DNA of 56,355 bases from Bacillota bacterium (GTDB taxonomy: Bacteria > Bacillota > Dethiobacteria > Dethiobacterales > Dethiobacteraceae). The position numbers and the translations under genes were made by a program. Location: contig JAAYSO010000135.1 of NCBI GenBank assembly GCA_012523945.1, forward strand, positions 1 to 56,355. Direction: 5' to 3'. The notes under the pieces are model-generated. The model made no database searches, was not told where the DNA came from, and saw nothing but the letters and a program-made list of their open reading frames with translations. Positions 7,262 through 16,073 of this stretch are shown here, in pieces. Position 1 is the first letter of the stretch. Each line of letters starts with the position of its first letter.

Positions 7262-9893
7262 AAAGTTTTTAATTTTAGACGGCAGCAGTCTGCTCTATCG
7301 TGCATTTTTTGCGTTGCCGCTTTTACAAACAAAACAGGGACTATATACCAATGCCGTTTACGGGTTTGCCATGATGCTGTTAAGACTTTTGGAAGATGAA
7401 GCTCCCGGATATGTGGCTGTAGCTTTTGACAAAAGCAGGGAAACATTTCGCCATGAAAAATTTGCCGGCTATAAAGGTAAAAGGGAGAAGACACCGCCTG
7501 AATTGAGCGAGCAAATTGACTATGTACACCGGCTTTTGCAAGCCATGCAAATACCGGTAGTGGAAAAAGACAAATATGAGGCGGACGATTTAATTGGCAC
7601 TTTGGCGACCCAGGCAATTAAAAACGGTTTAGTGCCGGTAATTGTCAGCGGAGATGCCGATATTTTTCAACTGGTGGACTTACCAAGTGAAATTATTTAT
7701 ACACGCCGGGGCATTACCCAAGTAGAACGGTATAATGAAGCCAGGTTACAGGAACGCTACGGCTTGACTGCCAAGCAATTTATTGATTATAAAGCGCTAA
7801 AAGGTGATGCTTCAGATAATATTCCCGGTGTTCCCGGAATCGGTGATAAAACAGCTACAAAATTGCTAAAAGAATACGGTTCTCTTGAGGGTATTTACGA
7901 ACATCTGGATGAATTTAAAGGCAAACTGCGGGAAAATCTGGAGACTTACCGCCAGCAGGCTTTTTTAAGCCGCTGGCTGGCAACTATTTTAAAGGATGTT
8001 CCCCTGGAGTTTAAAACAGACGATTTCCGGCGGCGTGAACCGGAATATCCTGCTTTACGCCGTCTCTTTCAAAGTCTGGAATTTAGTAGTTTGTTGGAAA
8101 AACTGCCTGCTGCGGAAAATAAAACGCCTGCGGAAACCAAAGAAAGCTACTCAGAAATTACCCTGGAACAGTGGGAAGATATAACTAAAACAATTCCTGC
8201 CGGTACCCGCCTGGCAGTAGTGCCTGTCCCGGTTCAGGCCGGCTGGCAGGAGCAAATAAACGGTTTGGCCCTTGCTACGGAAGGGCAAACTTACTATCTG
8301 GATTTAGCCGCAGCCAATGATGCCCGCAGTGCCTTAACAACCTTTTTAGATTCTTCCTGGGAACTCTTACTTTATGATGCAAAAATCTGGAACAATCTCT
8401 GCCGTCAGTTAACGGGTAGAGAACTTGGCGGTACATTTTTTGATACCGTCCTGGCAGCTTATTTGCTGGACCCGTTGGAAAACGGTTACCCTCCGGCTAA
8501 ACTGGCGCAAACTTATTTAAAGCGCCGGCTGCCTGCCGTTCCCGGTAAAAAAGATAAGGATCCTGCCCTCGTTAAGGAATATTCCTGTGCCACGGTACGC
8601 GCATTATATGATTTATACCCGGTACTAAAAGAAAAACTGGAAGAGTTTAATCTAAACCGGCTTTATTCCGAGTTGGAGCTGCCCCTGACACAAGTTTTGG
8701 CTAAAATGGAGCATACAGGAGTTTATGTAGACAAAGACACTTTAAATGATTTGCGCCAAGAATTCCGGGAGCGTATCGCCAAGCTGGAAAACCGTATTTA
8801 TCAACTGGCCGGTGAGCAGTTCAATCTAAATTCACCCAAACAGCTTTCATATATTCTGTTTGAAAAGCTGGGTTTGCCCGTGATTAAAAAAACAAAAACC
8901 GGCTATTCCACAGATGCGCAAGTTTTAGAGGAGTTGGCACCTCAGCATGAGATTGTGGCGGAAATTTTACAGTATCGAACCCTGGTGAAACTTTTGGGTA
9001 CCTATCTGGAAGGCATGGCAAAACTGATCAATCCGCAAACAGGACGTATCCATACTACTTTTCATCAAATTGTTACAGCTACAGGACGCCTCAGCAGCTC
9101 TGACCCAAACTTGCAAAATATTCCTATCCGGCTTGAAGAGGGAAGACGGATACGAAAAGCATTTGTGCCGTCAAAGCCAACACAATTGCTTTTATCCGCC
9201 GATTATTCACAAATTGAATTAAAAGTATTGGCACATATTTCACAGGATAAAGTTTTAATTGACTCTTTCCTGAAAAATGAAGATATTCATACCCGTACGG
9301 CGGCTGAAGTCTTCGATTTGGAGCCGTCAGAAGTTACCAGGGAATTACGCGAGCGGGCTAAAGCAGTAAACTTTGGCATAATCTACGGTATTAGCGATTA
9401 CGGCCTTTCGCGCCAACTGGGCATTACGCGGCAAGAGGCAAAAGGGTATATCGAACGCTATTTTGAACGGCTTTCCGGAGTGGAACAGTATATTAAGCAG
9501 ATTGTGGCGGAAGCCAGGGAAAAAGGCTATGTAACTACTATTTGTAATCGCCGGCGCTATTTGCCCGGAATCAATTCCCGCAATTTTAACCAGCGCAGTT
9601 TTGCTGAACGTACAGCCATGAATACTCCCATTCAAGGTTCTGCCGCAGATATTATTAAAATGGCTATGCTTAATATCAGTGAAAGGTTAAAAACTTTTGA
9701 CAGGCAAGCAAAAATGATCCTGCAGGTACATGATGAACTAGTGTTTGAAGTGGAAGAAAGCATCTTACCGGAAGTGGCAGCAATGGTCCGCTCGGAAATG
9801 GAAGGTGCCATTAAACTCAGTGTGCCGCTTACTGTGGATGTGAAAGCAGGCCCCAATTGGGCTCAGATGCAGCCGCTTACAGATTACTGTTAA
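7251..9893 (+). CDS. polA: DNA polymerase I
   Basis: Repair and Okazaki-fragment polymerase of 880 residues. The N-terminal 5' nuclease (about 1-290) has DGSSLLYRAFFALP, YEADDLIGT, GDADIFQL and the helix-hairpin-helix DNIPGVPGIGDKTA. The middle domain (about 300-480) keeps the exonuclease fold but lacks the DxE metal ligands (LAVVPVPV at the expected site), so proofreading is probably lost, as in many Gram-positive Pol I enzymes. The polymerase domain shows motif A (LSADYSQIEL, about 649), motif B (RAKAVNFGIIYG, about 700) and motif C (QVHDELVFE, about 825). The start is GTG 7251, with SD AAAGGAAG, inside the anti-sigma gene's end. Confidence 0.97.
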   Translation: MKNKKFLILDGSSLLYRAFFALPLLQTKQGLYTNAVYGFAMMLLRLLEDEAPGYVAVAFDKSRETFRHEKFAGYKGKREKTPPELSEQIDYVHRLLQAMQIPVVEKDKYEADDLIGTLATQAIKNGLVPVIVSGDADIFQLVDLPSEIIYTRRGITQVERYNEARLQERYGLTAKQFIDYKALKGDASDNIPGVPGIGDKTATKLLKEYGSLEGIYEHLDEFKGKLRENLETYRQQAFLSRWLATILKDVPLEFKTDDFRRREPEYPALRRLFQSLEFSSLLEKLPAAENKTPAETKESYSEITLEQWEDITKTIPAGTRLAVVPVPVQAGWQEQINGLALATEGQTYYLDLAAANDARSALTTFLDSSWELLLYDAKIWNNLCRQLTGRELGGTFFDTVLAAYLLDPLENGYPPAKLAQTYLKRRLPAVPGKKDKDPALVKEYSCATVRALYDLYPVLKEKLEEFNLNRLYSELELPLTQVLAKMEHTGVYVDKDTLNDLRQEFRERIAKLENRIYQLAGEQFNLNSPKQLSYILFEKLGLPVIKKTKTGYSTDAQVLEELAPQHEIVAEILQYRTLVKLLGTYLEGMAKLINPQTGRIHTTFHQIVTATGRLSSSDPNLQNIPIRLEEGRRIRKAFVPSKPTQLLLSADYSQIELKVLAHISQDKVLIDSFLKNEDIHTRTAAEVFDLEPSEVTRELRERAKAVNFGIIYGISDYGLSRQLGITRQEAKGYIERYFERLSGVEQYIKQIVAEAREKGYVTTICNRRRYLPGINSRNFNQRSFAERTAMNTPIQGSAADIIKMAMLNISERLKTFDRQAKMILQVHDELVFEVEESILPEVAAMVRSEMEGAIKLSVPLTVDVKAGPNWAQMQPLTDYC

Positions 9894-9906
9894 AGAGAGT
9901 GACAGC

Positions 9907-10731
9907 ATGCCTGAACTACCTGAAGTAGAAACAATTAGAAGAGATTTGGAAACTTTACTTGTGGGCAAAAAAATTGCCGGGGTAGAAATTTACTACTCAG
10001 GCTCCGTGAAAATTCCTAGCGCAGCCCGGCTGCGGCAAGAATTACCCGGTCGCAAAATAACAGGTGTCGGCCGGCGCGGCAAATACTTGCAAATTTTTTT
10101 GCACGATGCTTCCGTCCTTATCATCCATTTACGCATGACCGGACAGCTTTTATTTGCCAAAAACGTTTTTCAGCCCGATAAACATACCCATGTAATTTTT
10201 ATTTTTAGTGATTCTTCATCTTTGGCTTTTCATGATGTGCGTAAATTTGGCACAATTTACTGGTTACCCAGTCATTCTTTACAGCTGATTAAAGGTCTTG
10301 CTTCCCTGGGACCGGAGCCTTTTGCCGCTGAGTTTAACGAAAGTTATCTCTTTGAGCGGGCTAAAAACAGAAAAACCAGTATCAAAGCTTTGCTTCTTAA
10401 CCAGGAAATTGTGGCCGGGCTCGGCAATATTTATGCCGATGAGTCTTTACACCGGGCAGGCATTCGCCCCGACCGGCCGGCGGCAAGTTTAACTCTTAAT
10501 GAATGTAAAATATTATGTCAAAGTATTTGTGAAGTATTAGAGGAAGCTATTTATTGGCGGGGGACCACCATGAGTGATTACCGTGATGCAGCCGGCAGCT
10601 CCGGTGCTTTTCAAAATCACTTACGTGTTTACAAACAAAGCGGCAAAGAGTGCCCCCGGTGCGGGCAGGAGATTTGCCGCATTGTGGTTGCCGGCAGAGG
10701 TACTCATTACTGTCCTGCCTGCCAAAAGTAA
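9907..10731 (+). CDS. mutM: Formamidopyrimidine-DNA glycosylase (Fpg/MutM)
   Basis: Removes 8-oxoguanine and formamidopyrimidines and cuts the abasic site. The mature N-terminus PELPEVETIRRDL carries the catalytic Pro and Glu. The Fpg core (HLRMTGQLLF, HDVRKFGTIYW) and the helix-two-turn-helix region (GLGNIYADESL) are intact, and a C-terminal zinc finger has four cysteines (CPRCGQE...HYCPAC). 274 residues, standard length. It follows polA by 13 bases, a common repair-gene pairing in Firmicutes. The terminator at 10752 closes the unit. Confidence 0.97.
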   Translation: MPELPEVETIRRDLETLLVGKKIAGVEIYYSGSVKIPSAARLRQELPGRKITGVGRRGKYLQIFLHDASVLIIHLRMTGQLLFAKNVFQPDKHTHVIFIFSDSSSLAFHDVRKFGTIYWLPSHSLQLIKGLASLGPEPFAAEFNESYLFERAKNRKTSIKALLLNQEIVAGLGNIYADESLHRAGIRPDRPAASLTLNECKILCQSICEVLEEAIYWRGTTMSDYRDAAGSSGAFQNHLRVYKQSGKECPRCGQEICRIVVAGRGTHYCPACQK

Positions 10732-10751
10732 AAACAAAGAAAACATAAAAG

Positions 10752-10783
10752 AGTGTGGTGTTTTACAGCATCATGCTTTTTTT
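10752..10783 (+). terminator. Intrinsic terminator after mutM
   Basis: Nine-pair stem AGTGTGGTG (10752-10760) with CATCATGCT (10769-10777), containing three G-U pairs, 8-base loop, then seven T's. It is the first clear terminator downstream of the riboswitch terminator, so ribD to mutM could be one transcript. Confidence 0.75.
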
Positions 10784-10876
10784 CTGTAGAAAAATATATC
10801 AACTTATTTTGCTTTCTTTCACCATTTGGCGCTGGCGCCATACTATAAAAGTAGTTGCAGGAGGGAGGGAGCAAAC

Positions 10877-11509
10877 TTGCCGGTCATTTCCGTGATTTTA
10901 CTGGGTATGGCAGTATCAATAGATGGTTTCGGCGTCGGTTTTTCTTATGGTTTGCGCAGGGTACATATTCCCCCGCTCTCACTTTTCATCATCTGTTTAT
11001 CATCCGCCGTCTCTGTATTTATTTCCATGCTGGCGGGCAGTGGCGTGGCAGAAATCTTCGGTACTGAACTTGCTTCACTTTTAGGGGGGATGATGTTAAT
11101 CCTTGTGGGGATTTTTATTATTAAGCAGGCTGTCTTCAGTAAAGGAGTAAATTCTGCTCAACCAACTCCTGAAAAACCTGGCTTGGCATTACTGTCAGCC
11201 ATTTTACAAGCACCGGAAAAAGCCGATTTTGATCATTCCGGAGAAATCAATGCTGTTGAAGCAGTTGTTTTAGGTGTGGCGCTTGCCCTTGATGCTTTCG
11301 GCACAGGTTTCGGTGCGGCTTTAATGGGCTTTACCCCTTTATCTGTCTCCCTGGCAGTAGGCATTGCTAAATTTATTTTTCTGACGACAGGTACAGTTTT
11401 GGGAAGGCAGTATGCACAGAAATTTAAAGAAGGCAATGCGGCTGTAATTGCCGGTATTGTTTTAATGCTCCTTGGGATCAAACATGTTTTCAGTAAAACT
11501 TACTTCTGA
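10877..11509 (+). CDS. ytaF: Sporulation membrane protein YtaF (MntP-like)
   Basis: Polytopic membrane protein with two homologous halves, each with an LD/SIDxFGxGF core (MAVSIDGFGVGFSYG at about 11-25; ALALDAFGTGFGAAL in the second half), typical of YtaF/MntP-like proteins. A DFDHSGEINAVEAVVLG loop lies between the halves. TTG 10877 (210 residues) is chosen because a strong purine-rich SD (GAGGGAGGGAG) lies six bases before it; the longer form from 10826 has no SD. In B. subtilis ytaF sits near mutM and polA and is linked to sporulation; its transported substrate is unknown to me. A CATACTAT box at 10839 resembles sporulation-sigma -10 elements, but I see no matching -35. Confidence 0.88.
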   Translation: MPVISVILLGMAVSIDGFGVGFSYGLRRVHIPPLSLFIICLSSAVSVFISMLAGSGVAEIFGTELASLLGGMMLILVGIFIIKQAVFSKGVNSAQPTPEKPGLALLSAILQAPEKADFDHSGEINAVEAVVLGVALALDAFGTGFGAALMGFTPLSVSLAVGIAKFIFLTTGTVLGRQYAQKFKEGNAAVIAGIVLMLLGIKHVFSKTYF

Positions 11510-11546
11510 TGGTGCATTTTACCAAGCTTGATTTTGGTTGCCAATC

Positions 11547-11579
11547 AACGGCTTTTACAGGAAGCCGTTTTTTCTTTTT
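11547..11579 (+). terminator. Intrinsic terminator after ytaF
   Basis: Perfect eight-pair stem AACGGCTT (11547-11554) with AAGCCGTT (11562-11569), 7-base loop, followed by TTTTCTTTTT. It separates ytaF from the peptide transporter operon. Confidence 0.9.
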
Positions 11580-11680
11580 CTAAACTTGGCCGAAAAAGCC
11601 TTTGTTCTTTTTCTGGGGACTTGTACATATATTATTAAACGAAACATTAAACACCGTTACCGGGAAGAGGAGGTGGTACC

Positions 11681-13285
11681 ATGCGTCGTTTGCTACCGCT
11701 TTTATGCCTGTTAATTTTAATATTAAGCGGCTGTCACGGCTATAAAGAGCATGGTGCCGGTCAGGAATCAGAATTGCATGTGGCCGCCATTGCCGGTCCT
11801 GTTACTTTAAACCCAATTTTTGTCCGTGACAGTGCCTCGGCGGAAGTGGCAAGCTTACTGCATGCCTCACTATTAATCACGGATCCAGACACATTAGAGC
11901 CCATGCCCCATTTGGTGTCTTCATGGGATGTTTTGGGGGACAATCTTACTTATATATTTACTTTGCAGGAAAATGCATACTGGACGGACGGAGTTTCCAT
12001 TACGGCAGAAGATGCAGCCTTTACCATGCGTGTTATCTGTCATCCTGACTATACAGGCTGGTTGTTCCTGCCTTTGCGGTATGTGGCCGGTGCACAGGAG
12101 TATAAAGAAAATCATCAATCTTTATTTGCCGATGGTTTGATTGAGGGAATAGAGGTTCTTGGGGAAAAGACATTTTCCGTTACTTTAAAAGAGCCTTATG
12201 CACCGTTTTTGTCTTTGTTGACTTTTCCGCTGCTACCGGCTCATCTTTTAAGCGCAGTTGAAGTAGGGCAACTGGAAGCCCATGAATACTCACTTAAACT
12301 GCCGGTCAGTTCAGGACCGTATTTATTGGCAGAATGGGATGCGGATGAATACGTACATGTAAAAGCCAATCCTGACTTTTTTTTAGGTAAACCGGAAATT
12401 GATCATATTTATTACCGTTTTATCCCTAATGTGGAAACACAAGTTATTGAATTGTTGGCAGGTAAATTAGATCTTATTCCCACAGCGGTAAAAGTTGAAG
12501 ATGTAAAACTCCTGCAAACCGACCCGCAAATAAAAATCTATACAAACCCGCGCCTTGTCTACGATTATATTGCCATCAATACAAACAAAGATTCTCCTTT
12601 ACAGGACAGGCGGGTGCGGCAGGCTTTGGCAACCCTCGTCAACCGGCGCGAAATCGTGGACAATGTGCTCCTGGGCTATGCAGACCCCCTTTACGGACCG
12701 CTTTTACCTTTGCATTTTGCCTACGACGAATCACTGCAGGCAGAGACCGTTGATTTGGCTGCAGCAAGGGAGCTTTTAGTGGCTGCCGGATACAACAATT
12801 TACAGTTAAATTTAATTTTCAATGCCGGCAATCTTGTTCGGGAGAATGTTGCCCTCTTGCTGAAAGAACAGGCGGCAAAAATAGGTATTGAGATACAATT
12901 ATCGCTTTTGGAATGGGAAGCATTCCTGGCTGCCGTCAATGAAGGTGATTATGAACTGGCCATTTTGGGACGAGGAGTAGAGGCAGATCCTGATTTATCT
13001 TACCACTGGCATTCAGAAAGTCTGGGCAATGCCCTGGGCTATAAAAATGAAGAAGTTGATCTGTTATTGGAACAAGCATCGAGATTAACCACGCAAAGGG
13101 AGAGAACCTTCCTTTATCGCCAAGCACAGAAAAAAATTCTTGAAGATATTCCTGCCATTTGGCTTTACTCACGGCAGGCCATCCATGCTGCCACAGCCAC
13201 TTTGGAAAAGTTCCGTCCTCATCCTGAATCTGTTTTCTTTAATGTACATGAATGGACCCTCAAGGGCGGGGAGGGAAGTCAGTGA
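11681..13285 (+). CDS. Peptide ABC transporter, substrate-binding lipoprotein (OppA/DppA family)
   Basis: Captures substrate outside the membrane for the permease encoded next. A lipoprotein signal peptide (RR start, hydrophobic core, LSGC with Cys18) is followed by a family-5 binding fold: LNPIFVRDSASAEV, EPMPHLVSSWDV, FTLQENAYWTDGVSITAEDAAFTM, then the dipeptide-binding C-terminal lobe. 534 residues, normal. The ATG follows SD AGAGGAGGTGG. First gene of a five-gene operon; its stop overlaps the permease GTG by four bases. Substrate could be oligopeptide, dipeptide or nickel chelate; oligopeptide is most likely from the family, but the sequence does not prove it. Confidence 0.92.
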   Translation: MRRLLPLLCLLILILSGCHGYKEHGAGQESELHVAAIAGPVTLNPIFVRDSASAEVASLLHASLLITDPDTLEPMPHLVSSWDVLGDNLTYIFTLQENAYWTDGVSITAEDAAFTMRVICHPDYTGWLFLPLRYVAGAQEYKENHQSLFADGLIEGIEVLGEKTFSVTLKEPYAPFLSLLTFPLLPAHLLSAVEVGQLEAHEYSLKLPVSSGPYLLAEWDADEYVHVKANPDFFLGKPEIDHIYYRFIPNVETQVIELLAGKLDLIPTAVKVEDVKLLQTDPQIKIYTNPRLVYDYIAINTNKDSPLQDRRVRQALATLVNRREIVDNVLLGYADPLYGPLLPLHFAYDESLQAETVDLAAARELLVAAGYNNLQLNLIFNAGNLVRENVALLLKEQAAKIGIEIQLSLLEWEAFLAAVNEGDYELAILGRGVEADPDLSYHWHSESLGNALGYKNEEVDLLLEQASRLTTQRERTFLYRQAQKKILEDIPAIWLYSRQAIHAATATLEKFRPHPESVFFNVHEWTLKGGEGSQ

Positions 13286-14232
13286 TTTTTCAACTGGTAC
13301 GGAGATTTACGCAAACCCTGTTGGTTTTATTTGGTGTATCTGTGGCTACTTTCTTAACCATGCACTGGGCACCGGGGCATCCTTTGCAGGCTAATCCGGA
13401 ATTGCGCCTGGACCCTACTGCAGTGGAAAGATGGCTACAGCTGAGAAATCTTGATCAGCCTCTACCGGCACAATATCTTTCCTGGTTGAGCAGAATGCTG
13501 CGGGGGGATTTTGGTCAATCACTGCTTTATAACCGGCCGGTTATAGAGTTAATTAGGGAACGTCTGCCTTCCACCTTACTTTTAACTGTAACCGCCTTTT
13601 TGATCGGTTTGTTTTTAGCCTTAGTGGTAGGTATTTATGTGGCTAAAAAGCAAAACTCCTGGGTTGATCGCATGGTGCAGGTTTATTCTTTGGCCGGGAT
13701 TTCCGTGCCCGGTTATTGGTTGGGAATAGTGTTGATTATTTGTTTTGCTTACCGTTTTCCGCTTTTCTCCGCAGTAGGCATGCGGACACCGGGAGACGGC
13801 AGCCTGCCTGATATCCTGCAACATATGGTACTGCCTCTCATTGTAATGGTTTTCCATAATTTTGCCTACTATGTACGCCATGTCCGCAGCGCCGTCTTAA
13901 ATGTGCTTAATTTGGATTTTGTGCGCGCCGCCAAAGCACGCGGTCTTACTGACAAGCAGGTAATGTTATGGCATGTTTTACCTAACAGTGCCATACCCAT
14001 TGTTACTATTGCCGCTCTGTCCCTGCCCGTGCTGTTTACAGGAGCCATGATGGCGGAACAAGTTTTTGCCTGGCCGGGGATTGGCCGTTTTATTGTCACC
14101 TCCACTATGGCCAGGGACTACCCGGTGATTATGACAGTTAATTTATACACGGCTGCACTGGTGGCTATAGCCAACTTTCTGGCTGATGTGCTTTACCTAT
14201 TTATCGATCCGCGTTTAAGAGTAAAAGCATAA
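13282..14232 (+). CDS. Peptide ABC transporter, permease (OppB/DppB family)
   Basis: Integral membrane subunit, 316 residues from GTG 13282, with about six spans. The N-terminus RRFTQTLLVLFGVSVATFLTM is typical of OppB/DppB. The EAA loop that contacts the ATPase is visible (VRAAKARGLTDKQVMLWHVLPN). The GTG overlaps the binding-protein stop (GTGA) and has SD GGGAGGGAAG just upstream; the longer frame to 13252 would lie inside the upstream gene. OppC follows after 15 bases. Confidence 0.94.
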   Translation: MIFQLVRRFTQTLLVLFGVSVATFLTMHWAPGHPLQANPELRLDPTAVERWLQLRNLDQPLPAQYLSWLSRMLRGDFGQSLLYNRPVIELIRERLPSTLLLTVTAFLIGLFLALVVGIYVAKKQNSWVDRMVQVYSLAGISVPGYWLGIVLIICFAYRFPLFSAVGMRTPGDGSLPDILQHMVLPLIVMVFHNFAYYVRHVRSAVLNVLNLDFVRAAKARGLTDKQVMLWHVLPNSAIPIVTIAALSLPVLFTGAMMAEQVFAWPGIGRFIVTSTMARDYPVIMTVNLYTAALVAIANFLADVLYLFIDPRLRVKA

Positions 14233-14247
14233 CCGGGGGGAAAAGCA

Positions 14248-15078
14248 GTGGAAGCAAAAAACGCAGGAAATACGGAGTTTCTCATCGGTATCAGTCTAAT
14301 CATCATTTTATCTGCCCTGGCCCTTTTGGCACCACTGCTGGCAGCACATGATCCATACGAAACAGACGCGCAAAACTGGCTGCAGCCGCCCTGTAAAGAG
14401 CATCCATTTGGCACGGACAGACTGGGGCGGGATATTTTCAGCCGCGTACTTTACGGTGCTCGTGTTTCTTTGGCTGTAGGCACACTGTCCATGCTCATGT
14501 CTGTAGCAATTGGTTTTTTACTTGGCATGGCTGCCGGATATTTTGGCGGAGTACTTGATGGCCTCATTATGCGTTTTACCGACATTGTGCTTGTTTTTCC
14601 CTCCATGCTGCTGGTGCTGACCCTAGTGGCAATTTTCGAGCCGGCCTTATGGTTGGTGATTTTTGTCATTGGGGGCACAGGCTGGCCCGGTGTGGCCAGG
14701 CTGGTGCGCGGTGAAGTATTACAGCTGCGGACCAAAGAATTTATCCAGTCAGCCCGGATGTTGGGAGCCAATCATTTCCGTATTATGTTATATCACTTAT
14801 TGCCAAATGCTTTAGGTCCGGTTTTAGTGGCGGCAACATTAAGTGTACCGGCTGCAGTAATGACGGAAGCCGGCGTCAGTTATTTCGGTTTGGGGATTCA
14901 ACCGCCTATACCCACATGGGGAAATATGCTGCGCGGCGCCCAGCTTTATTTGCGGCATGCCTGGTGGTATGCTTTCTTTCCCGGCTTATTTATTTTTCTG
15001 ACTGTCTTTGCTTTTCACCTGACAGGGGAAGGACTGCGCAAACAGCTGGGTTTAACCAGAGTCAGACGGAGGGGTTAA
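14248..15078 (+). CDS. Peptide ABC transporter, permease (OppC/DppC family)
   Basis: Second membrane subunit, 276 residues. The N-terminal span and the conserved periplasmic-facing motif PFGTDRLGRDIFSRVLYGARVSL define OppC/DppC. The EAA loop reads QSARMLGANHFRIMLYHLLPN, and a C-terminal FGLGIQPPIPTWGNML motif is present. GTG start with SD CGGGGGGAAAA. It pairs with the OppB-type permease; the ATPase gene begins four bases after its stop. Confidence 0.95.
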   Translation: MEAKNAGNTEFLIGISLIIILSALALLAPLLAAHDPYETDAQNWLQPPCKEHPFGTDRLGRDIFSRVLYGARVSLAVGTLSMLMSVAIGFLLGMAAGYFGGVLDGLIMRFTDIVLVFPSMLLVLTLVAIFEPALWLVIFVIGGTGWPGVARLVRGEVLQLRTKEFIQSARMLGANHFRIMLYHLLPNALGPVLVAATLSVPAAVMTEAGVSYFGLGIQPPIPTWGNMLRGAQLYLRHAWWYAFFPGLFIFLTVFAFHLTGEGLRKQLGLTRVRRRG

Positions 15079-15082
15079 GCGG

Positions 15083-16018
15083 GTGCTTGCCGTAAAAGAT
15101 TTAGAAATTACTTTTAGCGAAAAAAACAGTATTTTTAAAGCGGTTCGCAAAGTCTCATTTTCCGTACAGGCAGGGGAAATTCTGGGGATTGTAGGGGAAT
15201 CCGGCAGCGGCAAAAGTATGACGGCTTTAGCACTTACAGGATTGCTGCCGCCGGAAGCTAAAGTTTGTGGTTCTATGAGTTTTGCCGGTAAAACAATGCA
15301 TTTTGAGGACAATAGTCAATGGCAAGGCTTACGGGGCAGTAAAATCGGCATTGTTTTTCAGGATCCGGCTGCATGCTTAAATCCCTTAAAAACTGTAGGC
15401 AAGCAGGTGGCGGAGCCTTTAATTTTACATAAAGGTTTGACACCAAAAGAAGCCGAGGTGGAAACCATCCGCCTTTTTTCAGCTTTGGGCATTGAGCCGG
15501 CTGTACAGCGCATTCATCACTACCCGCACCAGTTAAGCGGTGGTCAACAACAACGAGTAATGCTGGCAGCCGCTATAGCTTGTAAGCCAATGCTTTTAAT
15601 TGCTGATGAACCGACGACAGCTTTGGATGTAACAGTGCAGGCGCAAATTTTACGACTTTTGCATGAATATGTGCACAACCACAGTGCTGCACTGTTATTG
15701 ATTTCACATGATCTAGGTGTGATTGCACAATTGGCAGATGAGGTGCTAGTGATGTGCGGCGGCACAATTGTGGAAAAAGGTTCAGTCTATCAAATTATGC
15801 AAAAGCCTTTACACCCATATACAAAACTACTCTTGGCCTCATTGCCACGGCTTGATGCGCCGCTGAAGCTACCTTTGGTTGCAAATGAAGGTTTGACTGC
15901 GGAAGGCGGTTGCGTGTTTGCCGCCAGGTGTCCCCATTATAGAGCTATCTGTTTGGAAAAAGAGCCGCCCACCAAGCTTTTGGCGGAAGGACGGCAAACG
16001 GCCTGCCACATTCTTTAG
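15083..16018 (+). CDS. Peptide ABC transporter, ATP-binding protein (OppD/DppD family)
   Basis: ATPase subunit of 311 residues. Walker A GESGSGKSM (about residue 38), Q-loop VFQDPAACLNPL, signature LSGGQQQRV, Walker B LLIADEPTTALDVT and switch His (LISHDLGV) are all intact. The C-terminal oligopeptide-transporter extension carries the cysteine cluster (CVFAARCPHYRAIC...C), which in OppD/DppD relatives can hold an iron-sulfur cluster. GTG start; SD GGAGGGG at the end of the permease gene. Confidence 0.95.
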   Translation: MLAVKDLEITFSEKNSIFKAVRKVSFSVQAGEILGIVGESGSGKSMTALALTGLLPPEAKVCGSMSFAGKTMHFEDNSQWQGLRGSKIGIVFQDPAACLNPLKTVGKQVAEPLILHKGLTPKEAEVETIRLFSALGIEPAVQRIHHYPHQLSGGQQQRVMLAAAIACKPMLLIADEPTTALDVTVQAQILRLLHEYVHNHSAALLLISHDLGVIAQLADEVLVMCGGTIVEKGSVYQIMQKPLHPYTKLLLASLPRLDAPLKLPLVANEGLTAEGGCVFAARCPHYRAICLEKEPPTKLLAEGRQTACHIL

Positions 16019-16073
16019 AATTGTTATTACCGGTTTTGGCACGAGTAATAATTTGCAGTTAAAGAGGTTATCA

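Noticed and set aside
6793-7617. 274-codon minus-strand ORF opposite anti-sigma and polA
   Set aside because: No SD, no recognisable domain, and fully opposite two strongly supported genes; a shadow ORF.
10816-10850. Sporulation-sigma promoter for ytaF (CATACTAT)
   Set aside because: The -10-like box is good but no matching -35 of any sporulation sigma is at the right spacing.
11580-11680. CodY box or sigma-A promoter for the peptide transporter
   Set aside because: Only weak partial matches; no AATTTTCWGAAAATT-like site and no convincing -35/-10 pair.
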